A DNA stretch of 64,000 nucleotides from Ischnura elegans (taxonomy: Eukaryota; Arthropoda; Insecta; Odonata; Coenagrionidae). Where the stretch lies: assembly GCF_921293095.1 (NCBI RefSeq), contig NC_060257.1, positions 58,874,968-58,938,967 of the forward strand, read 5' to 3'. Positions 54,901-61,449 of this stretch are shown here, one piece after another. Position numbers and translations under genes: made by a program. Under the pieces are notes generated by a model. That model was not told the DNA's origin, ran no database searches, and saw only the letters and a list, made by a program, of their open reading frames with translations. Positions within the stretch are counted from its first letter, which is position 1; each line of letters begins with the position of its first letter.

Positions 54901-56522
54901 GTATATCACGATTTTAGATTTTTAATCGATATCTATTTTTCGCGATTAAATGAAAAGTGAAAATTTTCAAGCACGTGAAAACGTGACGGCTTAGTATGAA
55001 TGCTGGGAAAAGCCCGTATGACGTCATTTTGGTTCCGGCTGCCGCCGTATGAGGCCACCTTAGTGTGAGGCTCTGAGCGCCGCTACGATGCAGGCTGCTA
55101 GTAGGTAGCACTTGGCTTAAATAAGATGGCTATCAAACGAAGGAATTTTTCCAACCTAAGGCAAGTTCAATAGGTGATTATTAAGAGATGTTTCCCTAAG
55201 CTCTGTGCCTCATGCATGCATCGGCAATCTCAGACGATGTAAAACTCCTGACTACCCAGCTAGCAGGTAGCGCTTGGCTTAATTAAGGATTCTTAATACA
55301 CTATCAAACGAAGGAAACCTCCCGACCTAAGGCATTTCAATAGATGATTATTACGAAATGTTTCCCTGACTTCTAAGCCTCATGCATGCATTGGTAATCT
55401 CGGACGATGTAAAACTCTTGACTACTCGTATAGCATCTAGATTCGTGTGACGTCACGTGGAGTGGCATCGCATGAACGCCAATCTGGCCTTTTTCAAAAG
55501 AGGTTAAAATGGACCATTAAAATTCGTCTAAACTGGGATTTCTAGAACAAAATAATTTGTGTATTATGTATACAATAATGGAGGGTAACGAATCGCAATC
55601 AATGCCTTTCGTTTTCTTTGAGGAAGGAAACTACCCTATTGCTGAAAGCTATCGAGATATCTTCGAGCTCAGTAGGCCACATGCATGCATAGGTAATCTC
55701 GGACGATGTAAAACTCCTGACTACTCGTATGGCATCTAATTTCCTGAGACGTAACGTGGAGTGGCATCACATGGGCGCCAATCTGGCCTTTTTCAAAAGA
55801 GGTTAAAATGGACCTTAAAATTCGTCTAAACTGGGATTTCTAAAAGCAAATAATTTTTATATTATGAATACACCTAATTTCGGGAAATATCCCTTAATAA
55901 TCACTTATTAAAATTGCCTGAGGTCGGAAAGTTTCCTTCCACTCCACGTGACGTCACAGGGACCTAGATGATATACGAGTAGTCAGGAATTTTACGTCGT
56001 CTGAGATTGCCAATGTATGCATGAGGCAAAGAGCTCAGGTGGGTAACGAATCGCAATCAATGCCTTCCGTTTTCTTGGATAAAGAAAAGTAGGTACCCTA
56101 ATATTTGTAAGCGTTAAAAACACAATATTCATAAAGTTTCCAAGTAGGCTTCCGCGGAGATTATGGTGATATTTAGGGATTTTTCCGGGTACTCTTCCGC
56201 GTTTATCCATTTTGTAGGACAATATTTCGCCAACGTTCCAGTTGGCTTCCTCAGGTCCACTGAAGTGTCGATACAGAAGATGTTCTGCATCGACACTTCA
56301 GTGAACCTGAGGAAGTCAACTGAAACGTTGGCGAAATATTGTCCTACAAAATGGATAAACGCGGAAGAGTACCCGGAAAAATCACTAAATATCAACACAA
56401 TATTCATTTTGAAACACCCCCAATACCTCGGAAGTACCTCCTCCATACTCACCATCCATGACAGCGACGAAGGCTAATGCCATCAGCATGATGATATGCA
56501 GCAACGCTCTCTTCGACCGCAT
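38554..56522 (-). CDS. Gene D: DUF4773-like secreted protein with long repetitive tail, 4 coding exons, 638 aa
   Basis: Assembled by joining 56522..56453, 48859..48527, 41321..41185 and 39930..38554 on the minus strand. Introns are GT-AG in phases 1, 1 and 0, and the total of 1917 nt divides by three. Residues 1-27 are a signal peptide, with an ALA-R junction as likely cleavage site. The domain has ten cysteines: 79, 81, 86, 88, 89, 105, 142, 154, 170 and 189. The motifs are CACDNSRCGCC, VCTNLTYIEDEFAV, RNPPPVCLS and LGCMRMGSNGF. After it comes an Asp/Glu run (about 213-242), then Ser/Thr/Lys-rich sequence with five spaced SVKTAG-like units (about 297-460), and no membrane segment. Intron 1 is 7.6 kb and intron 2 is 7.2 kb. 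The tail could be a flexible, O-glycosylated extracellular segment (inference). It is much longer than its paralogues. Function unknown. Confidence 0.87.
40330..40760 (+). mobile_element. LINE C-terminal fragment joined to a repeat end, in gene D intron 3
   Basis: Codons at about 40531-40725 give DARFVKNCYGRTDNVNQMLN, then LGWEPLETRRLRARLRLYEK. This is the characteristic C-terminus of CR1/L2-like LINE proteins (SVT-x-ML-x-LGW-x-LE-x-RR). Upstream, 40330-40420 repeats the sequence near 41609-41741. No full ORF. Confidence 0.65.
41185..41321 (-). CDS. Gene D exon 3: PPPVC segment
   Basis: 137 nt, acceptor TTGGAAAAG, donor AAGCAG|GTGAGC in phase 0. It encodes RNPPPVCLSPPRIPRAKLC and IHACMAVEGLFNKQ. 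Confidence 0.82.
41609..41741 (-). mobile_element. Hammerhead-like repeat end, inverted partner of 42678-42820
   Basis: GAAATAAAAGAGTGTAGATG, GGGCGTTCCGCCGCGTTG and GTCTTCAGGTCAGAAG mirror 42678-42820. It lies about 290 bp upstream of gene D exon 3, in intron 2. The pair brackets about 1 kb. Confidence 0.55.
42161..42460. mobile_element. Inverted-repeat element
   Basis: CCGTCTTATATAGGTACTTC with TTCTGATTGATTGG at the left is mirrored by CCAATCAGAACC and AAGTACCTGTATAAGACGG at the right. The central TTTGAAGACCCTTTTGCATG matches the centre of the element at 34995-35470, so the two families are related. Confidence 0.6.
42678..42820 (+). mobile_element. Hammerhead-like repeat end
   Basis: At 42685-42725: GAC, CTGAAGA, an imperfect CAGC/GCTG hairpin, GAAAC, TGTA, GTC, where GAC and GTC can pair. 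Downstream AACGCGGAGGAACGCCCGAA mirrors the copy at 41609-41741. Confidence 0.55.
43228..43510 (-). repeat. CATGCATGCATTGG-family repeat, inverted copy in gene D intron 2
   Basis: Aligns in reverse with 4828-5100 (GGACATTGATTGCGATTCGT, CTTGCGATGCCACTTTACAT, ATGTATGCATGAGGC). Confidence 0.72.
43515..44740. other. Intron 2 DNA of gene D, unassigned
   Basis: AT-rich up to about 44080, then a GC-richer block (44150-44480). On minus that block has an open frame with LIPLVHCSTGSLAARG, but no family I can name. No feature is called inside. Confidence 0.35.
44747..45049. mobile_element. hAT-type MITE, copy 2, perfect 8-bp target duplication
   Basis: Starts CAGTGGCGCAGC, ends GCTGCACCCCTG. Exact GTTACTTC copies flank it at 44739-44746 and 45050-45057. 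It is the inverted relative of the element at 1764-2064 and gives the family its boundaries. Confidence 0.85.
45150..45225. repeat. Tandem repeat, 24-bp unit, about 3 copies
   Basis: AACGTATACTATAACGTATT followed by ATAT repeats, with mild divergence in the last unit. Confidence 0.8.
45660..45895. mobile_element. Inverted-repeat element with hammerhead-like motifs
   Basis: Arms of about 105 bp: AAACTCTTCTCGG ... CCCACCGGGTTAA at the left against TTAACCCGGTGGG ... AGAAGAGTTTACC at the right. Motifs are on minus 45715-45755 (GCC, CTGAGAA, hairpin, GAAAC) and plus 45795-45845 (CTGAGGA, GAGC/GCTC hairpin, AAAAC). A one-arm relative is at 37490-37615. Confidence 0.65.
46800..47110 (-). mobile_element. 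mariner-A 3' fragment
   Basis: GAGGTATATTTAGAAAGTAACGG is the degraded terminal repeat. The following ACGAATAAATAC and GCCTTCAAAATAGTCCCCAT in reverse match 13240-13343. Only the end of the element is present. Confidence 0.6.
47120..48400. other. Gene D intron 1 DNA, nothing recognised
   Basis: The 47120-48400 stretch lies just past the donor side of exon 2 (intron 2). Small frames lack family signatures. The base composition is AT-rich with poly-T runs near 48260-48340. Confidence 0.4.
48527..48859 (-). CDS. Gene D exon 2: fused Cys cluster and strand-rich segment
   Basis: 333 nt, acceptor GCATCCAG, donor TCGG|GTGAGT. It covers what is split over exons 2 and 3 in genes A-C, without an intron between CC and the sixth cysteine. 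It is GC-rich compared with its neighbours. Confidence 0.88.
48924..49183. mobile_element. TA-flanked MITE (GATGGCTAAGTT family), copy 2
   Basis: Inverted ends TCGATGGCTAAGTTCTA and GAACTAAGCCATCGA sit between TA dinucleotides (48922-48923 and 49184-49185). It lies only 64 bp upstream of the gene D exon 2 acceptor, close to where the branch point should be. Confidence 0.78.
49440..49740. repeat. Direct tandem duplication, two units of about 145 bp
   Basis: ATTTTGTATTGAA, CTATGGTACAAGAGAA, GGACGCTTGTTTAATAATAC and GTCAGACGTC occur in both units in the same order. It is in gene D intron 1. Confidence 0.8.
50618..51564 (-). mobile_element. mariner element (mariner-B), degenerate, TA-flanked
   Basis: 947 bp between TA dinucleotides. 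The ends are CGAGGGTTGCCCAGAAAG and, inverted, CTTTCTGGGTAACAATCG. A minus-strand frame (50831-51034) encodes HDNPRQHTSL and LNHPLYSPDLTPSDFHLLGA, the second and third catalytic blocks of a mariner transposase (HDNARPHT, HPPYSPDLAPSDFHLF). After a stop come GIHALASRW and GGDYVKK. The N-terminal DNA-binding part is not readable. Copy 2668-3809 is the same family. Confidence 0.8.
51690..52370 (+). mobile_element. mariner transposase remnant, third type
   Basis: The frame from 51691 reads MADIREHRAVLKVCSLLGK and SDTVIMLSTAYKEHALK, close to the N-terminus of mariner transposases (IREHR-x-N-x-KF-x-LGK-x2-ETF-x-ML-x2-AYG-x-EAL), and stops at 51996. Downstream scraps in other frames include FPPLLDEIPPFVQPDLNG-like debris. 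No terminal repeats were found. Non-functional. Confidence 0.6.
52380..53980. other. Gene D intron 1 DNA, nothing recognised
   Basis: Two modest GC-rich stretches (52480-52560 and 52650-52760, with GGGGAGAGAGAGAGAGGC) sit in AT-rich DNA. Overlapping small frames on both strands cancel each other as evidence. Confidence 0.4.
53990..54200 (+). repeat. Relative of the 28450-28670 transposon segment
   Basis: CCATCCATTAGAAAGCGCTTGTAGCAAATATGG-like sequence aligns with 28530-28570, and the adjoining CGCAAAGACGAATCTATAG aligns with 28600-28625. Confidence 0.55.
54238..54560 (+). mobile_element. mariner-A 5' fragment
   Basis: Begins AGGTGTGTTCAGAAAATGACGG and includes GTGGCAGCCGCTAA as in 12565-12580. 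Codons near 54431-54540 in changing frames give MDQRICTRF and AYSDSAMS, close to the N-terminus of mariner transposases. The rest is missing. Confidence 0.6.
54595..54830 (-). mobile_element. LINE fragment (RTE-like RT C-terminus)
   Basis: On minus: RRLLDEILGKQKVWMGG, VSEGSLLGK and RGRKRIGFLDLMKG. Same LINE family as 24090-24300 and 25490-25720. Confidence 0.6.
55130..56100. repeat. Cluster of CATGCATGCATTGG-family repeats
   Basis: At least three partial copies in direct order (from about 55150, 55330 and 55680) and one inverted (about 55880-56090). Landmarks are TCTCGGACGATGTAAAACTC and GACGTCACGTGGAGTGGCAT. It sits 350-1400 bp downstream of gene D exon 1, in intron 1. Confidence 0.75.
56140..56400. 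mobile_element. Inverted-repeat element with two hammerhead-like motifs, 53 bp from gene D exon 1
   Basis: Arms of about 115 bp around a short centre (CAGAAGATGTTCTGCATCG). Motifs are minus 56217-56258 and plus 56303-56344, the same CTGAGGA / GCCAAC-GTTGGC / GAAA / GTCC design as 34995-35470. The two mirror ORFs are by-products. Confidence 0.7.
56453..56522 (-). CDS. Gene D exon 1: signal peptide
   Basis: 70 nt encoding MRSKRALLHIIMLMALAFVA plus three residues. The donor GATG|GTGAGT is near-consensus. A possible 5' UTR acceptor (GCTGCTAG) lies eight bases before the ATG. Confidence 0.85.
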
Positions 56523-57270
56523 CTTGATGCTAGCAGCGGTGGCGAGAAGTCGGCAGAGATCCAGGCGAAGAAAGGTCGATCACCAATCCGTCCCGCCCCT
56601 CCTTTACAGCAACCTTCTTTTTCCACGACGGTGGACTCGTCCGCGTATCTCGACCCCGTATAGCTGGCGACGACGTCCGCGACCCGCCGCTCACGAGCAC
56701 AACTGGGATTGCAGCCGTAATGAGACGCGGTCTGAGTAGAGTGACTTTTTACAGGGAGAGATTTTTCGCCGGAAGATGATGGCGATGATGCTGTCGGCTT
56801 ACGAACGTCTGCTTGACTGGCGCCGAATCGGGGCTCAAAGCGGGCGCGGAGTATGGGATGGGAAAAGCCCACAAGGCGGCTGACCCGGAAACGCGGCTTA
56901 AAAAAATCTTCAGCGTTGGGCGTGGGAAAAAAAGCCTTTTCCTTTTGAGTGACATGAGGGGGCTTTTTTAAAAAAAAGCTTTCTCACCCCTAACTCCCAC
57001 GCTATGTTGTTAATTCTCGGCTCTCTCAACGGTAGCACTCACCCTACTTACCATAGGAAGGCGTCGCTCCAAATATTCTTAACTTAACCCCCTTCCGAAA
57101 TATTCACCTCCTCATTCCACATGCGTTGAAGTCTCTTGCTGCGCTGGCCGTGAAATTAGGACACTGCCATGGCAAGCCTCATGCTCTGCTGATGAGTTTA
57201 TTCACCCTGCTTTTAATCTTTCATAAATCATGTTGAAAAATGGTAGATGAAAGAATAACCTTGGTTTGGC

Positions 57271-57381
57271 TCACTAATATATTTGAAAAAGCACGAAACT
57301 GGTTTCATAGCATAGTTACATCTTCTAGTGGTGTGACTATGGTATGAAACCAGGGTCGTGCTTTTTCATGTAAATTAGTGA
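57271..57381. repeat. Inverted repeat hairpin
   Basis: TCACTAATATATTTGAAAAAGC and AAACTGGTTTCATA are mirrored by TATGAAACCAG, GCTTTTTCATGTAAATTAGTGA-like sequence. The loop is about 20 bp. Possibly another retrozyme-like end. Confidence 0.65.
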
Positions 57382-57599
57382 ACCTAGCAAAGTTTATATT
57401 TCCATTTTTCGTAATGGATAGCTTACACTCAAAGTTGAGCCTGAAGTCATCAGTTTTATTGTTAAATGGTGTTTTGTCATATGGAACAAGTATCATTTTA
57501 TAAAGTATGCCACCGAAGTTAATACAGAAATAGAAATTTGCCAAGCACTACGCAATGGAATAGTTTAAATCAACTGCGATAACTTGAATACACGATGAA

Positions 57600-58320
57600 G
57601 GTAAAATGAATTGACCGAGTAAGTAATGAGGAAATGCTAGGAAGAGTGGGAGAAAAGAGAAGCCTTCTAAAAGTTTTACGGAAAACACGGGGAAACTTAG
57701 TTGGCCACATTATGAGACACGATAGCTTTGTCGAATGGAACAAGAATCATTTCATAAAGTTCGACCCTGAAGTGAGAACAGAAATAGAAACTTGCCTAAC
57801 TCTATGCACTAGTTTAGTTAAAATGAACTGGGATTAACTTAATACACTATGAAGGTAAAGTGAATTTCTTGCTCTTGAAAAGGGCATTTTACAATGAGAA
57901 TAATCTATTTACAGCTAAAAATAAGTGCATAGAAGTAAGAAAACGATTCATCAGATGCTAAACAAGGAGCGTGTATCTCTATGGGAGCGAGGCTTGGACG
58001 TTGACACCAGCAGAGAAGTCATGAGTGGAAAACATTCAGAATGTGGTACCACCGGAGAATGATCAAGATAAAATGGATCGACCGTGAAAGTAATGAGGAA
58101 GTGCTAATAAGAGTGAGAGAAAAGAGAAATCTTCAAAAACCACAAGGAAAAGACTGGGTGACTTAGTTGGCCACATTATGAGGTATGATGGACTGATGAA
58201 AAAATCGTGGAAGGACACGAGGAAGGGAAGAAGAGCAAGGGACGGCCCCGAATTAGTTACATAGGACAGGTTCCTAGGATGTGAAAGAGAAGAAATACGT
58301 CACTATGAAAATTAGTGGTT
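57600..58320 (+). mobile_element. LINE fragments (RTE-like RT C-terminus), two pieces
   Basis: Piece 1 (57600-57760) reads EMLGRVGEKRSLLKVLRK and GNLVGHIMRHDS. Piece 2 (57990-58320) repeats the same region in broken frames: IDRESNEEVLIRVREKR-like text, then VEGHEEGKKSKGRPRISYIG. The pieces look like two overlapping truncated copies of one LINE 3' end. Confidence 0.65.
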
Positions 58321-58354
58321 AGGAGAGGGAAATAGAGAGCTACATCCTACTATG

Positions 58355-58788
58355 CAGAGTGGTCCGAAATGTGGAAAAGCCGGACAAAAGTCCAAAACAG
58401 CGTTTTTTGAGGTAGAGACTTGAAACTTGACGCATATGCTCAAAAATAATTGATGATCATGAAACAATAATTCATTTTCCACCTGCCGGTAGAGCACCAT
58501 ACCATATTACTGGAATATTATGTTTTTTACTTCATTAAAATCCTTCAAAAACTCTACCAATAGCTTAACTTCTAGGTTTTTCGAAGAAAAATGAGATCGG
58601 GCGTGTTTTTGGAAATTTGGTTGTGTTTGGTCCTCTGTATCTTAGCAGCGGATGGGATTTATGAAAAATGACTTATAGTTTCATGATCATTAATTATTTT
58701 TGAGCATATGCGTCAAGTTTCAAGTCTCTACCTCAAAAAACGCTATTTTGGACTTTTGTCCGGCTTTTTCCGATTTCGGACCACTGTG
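58355..58788. mobile_element. Foldback element, CAGTGGTCCGAAATCGG family, compact complete copy
   Basis: Both arms are present. CAGAGTGGTCCGAAATGTGG and GGACAAAAGTCCAAAACAGC at the left are mirrored by GGACTTTTGTCCGGC and CCGATTTCGGACCACTGTG at the right, with GAGCATATGCGTCAAGTTTC inside. 434 bp, non-coding. Confidence 0.8.
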
Positions 58789-58889
58789 CAATGTTGCGAT
58801 TGTTGACTTATGCCGTGAACGACACCCGCCCTTTGCTGACGGGTCCCGTGTGATGAGATTCCGAGGATTATTTGGTTGTAATCCATGTT

Positions 58890-60180
58890 TTTAGGGAAGG
58901 GATAGTTGATAGGGTTTCCCAATTCCATCCCAACAGTGTTGTTTACGTAGCACCATCACGTAGACTACCTTTCGCCTGGTTCCTACCCTTCGACCTATCT
59001 GGCATGGGTGGCCCTACCGGGAATAATTTAGAGTTAATCCCGCCAGTGCTGCTCTAGGGGTCATAGGAACTCTCTAGCTTTTCCACCGCGTCAAGATTGT
59101 AGCCCAGGGTAAAGGATGATCATATTAATGACGGAAAACAGATAGCAGAAAAAATTGGTATTTTTGTGTTCTGCTGAGGAATTTTTCGCCTAGCTTGTTA
59201 TCTTTAATTAATGATAAAAATGATGTTTATCGTCCTGGAATTTTACTATGATTTTATGCATTTATACTCCGCACTGAATTTTAGATTTGATCATGATTTT
59301 TCATGAATTATGACTATCCAATGCAGAATTAATCATCGCATACAGTAACTCTAAAATGATGATCTCCATCGCCTCAGGCTCAATCTGATGGAAGTTATTT
59401 GGGATTGTAGAAAGTAAGTAGCTCATAGCCAAAACATGTAATAACACAATATTACAGCCTTTAAGGTAACATACCATTATAATTTACAATGAAGTATTTT
59501 ATCAACAATATTAAGAATAGCATTGTGTGGAATTGAGTGATAATCTTTTGATTGTAGGTAAGACTTCAAAATTAAATAATTTTAACCCGCGATCGATTGA
59601 TCCTTGGCTTAAATGATGGTATTTATTTGCTGGTGCCTCAATTTGTTTCAATCAATGAGTTTGGATTTTAAGTTTGAAATAAATTGTGTTTTAATTATGC
59701 ATGGTATGATTTTAAGTTATGGATCCAGCTGAGAAATCTGTTCTGCTCGTTGCCAATTTTTTGAAAAAAGTCGATTGTGATTGCTTTTTTTTTCAATACT
59801 TATTGTTAGAACAATAGGCTAAAACCGGAAATAAACAGGACAAAAAATATTTTAATAATGCATTTTTTTAAGGTAGCTGTCTGAAACATGCCAATTGCCG
59901 TTCGAAAGCGCCTACAGACAGGTAACTACAGACGTAGGAAAATATTACCTATTAATGGTATGATAATTTTTCTTTATTTTGTCTTAGATTCTGAGATTTT
60001 GAGCTAATTTTGATTTCCCTTGGGTAACAAATGGCGGACGCCAATTTTACGAGATTTTAAAACATGAAATGTTGCAAGATTAACGTTTAAAAATATGAGC
60101 GTCGTAATATTCTTTTTTGGAGATTTCATGAATAATTGTGAATACAAACCAGAGGAATATTAATAATCCACTTTCCGAAC
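58890..60180. other. Spacer, one possible repeat end
   Basis: 58910-59100 is GC-richer (TACCCTTCGACCTATCTGGC, GGTGGCCCTACCGGGA) and looks like a dispersed repeat I cannot name. The rest is AT-rich without a recognisable gene. Confidence 0.35.
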
Positions 60181-60189
60181 AATTCGTCG

Positions 60190-60550
60190 GCCTTAACTCT
60201 TTCGCAGACCAGTTGATGACGTCACGCGCTCATGTCGAGCGCGTCACATTTCGTCAGCTACTCATCGGACCGATCCCTCATGGTTCGTTGTGTTTTTCAC
60301 TCCGAGCGATTAATTTCCCCAATGAACGTTTCTCTCTGAGTGAGTCAAAGAACCGGAACTCTGATGACATCACCAGCTCATGAAGAGTGGGCCGCTGCTT
60401 TTGCGTACGTTTTAAACTTGCGAGAAAATGGTCGAATAAGGAAGCTTTTTTCGTCATAACCTATACTTCTATTAAGTGTTACGCATTATTTTTGTGAATA
60501 ACGATTTCCGCTCTGAGTCAGCGACTTCATTGAGGTTTAAACTTGACGAG
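60190..60550. repeat. Interspersed repeat with GTTGATGACGTCAC arms, copy 2
   Basis: GTTGATGACGTCACGCGCTC and GATGACATCACCAGCTCATG are partly mirrored, and the stretch aligns with 10890-11300. Confidence 0.55.
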
Positions 60551-60599
60551 GCAAAATGATTTGAGGCTTCCCGACTCGAGGGATATTCTTCCGTTCCTT

Positions 60600-60840
60600 A
60601 AGGCCTGGTTACACGGTACATTAACACGTAAAACTTAATGTACGTTTGCGTGAATGATTTTGGTGGAGTGGAACGGAACATGTGAACCAAATTAGAACAG
60701 GTTCTATTTTATGTGCATGCATTCGCACAAGTTGAGTGGTTACACGGTGCATTTTGGCGCTCATTCTCGCGTTCATACATTAGGATATTAACCCGTACGT
60801 TTTAAAGCATCGTGCAACCACGTCTTTAGATAAGGCACTT
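60600..60840. repeat. GGCCTGGTTACACGG repeat
   Basis: GGTTACACGGTACATTAACA and GGTTACACGGTGCATT occur about 125 bp apart, and the right end (GTGCAACCACG) is a weak inverse. Looks like a MITE of the type whose ends read GGCCTGGTTACACGG. Confidence 0.45.
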
Positions 60841-61258
60841 TCTACTAACTCATTTCCTATAGACATAGACGTGTGGCTACCCCGTACCTTGAGGGGAAAA
60901 TGAGGCTCTTCACCGAAAACTGTGCACTATTTTGATTTTGTATGCTGCTAAATGTTTTATTCGTCTATTATTTTATTTTTGAAGCTGGTACAAATTACCC
61001 CACTACCTGCAAGGGACGGGTGCAAATCGGAACGCTTACTGTCCGTAAATAAGATGCAAATTGCTGCAAAGTGTATTAGAATTAAAAGTAGAATGATAGT
61101 GAAAATATAATTTTTACTTTACTTCATCTTTAACAGTGCTTTCCCAGAAAATTTAACCCTTTATAACGCAGAGCTGCTTCTAGGAGAAATTCAAGTTCAA
61201 ATATTTCTCATTATAAAAATGTGAACATTTTCTTTTCAATCATATTGTTGCAGCGACG

Positions 61259-61440
61259 TACAAGGGCTATCCAGAAATTAAAAGAGGTTTTGAAATAAAA
61301 AATAAACAGACTGAAACTAGAATTTTTAATTGTATAATTATTTAAGCTAAAGTCTTTGGCTATTTTTTTACGTATTCGCCATTTAAATTAAGGCATTTAT
61401 CATAGTGTGGTATAAGCTTTTCAATACTCTCTCTGCATAG
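61259..61440 (-). mobile_element. mariner transposase C-terminal fragment
   Basis: On minus: LCRESIEKLIPHYDKCLNLN followed by GEYVKK and a stop, the end of a mariner transposase (GI-x-LV-x-RY-x-KCL-x2-GDY-x-EK). The terminal repeat GGGCTATCCAGAAATTAAAAG follows at about 61262-61285. The remainder is absent. Confidence 0.7.
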
Positions 61441-61449
61441 GTGGATTTT

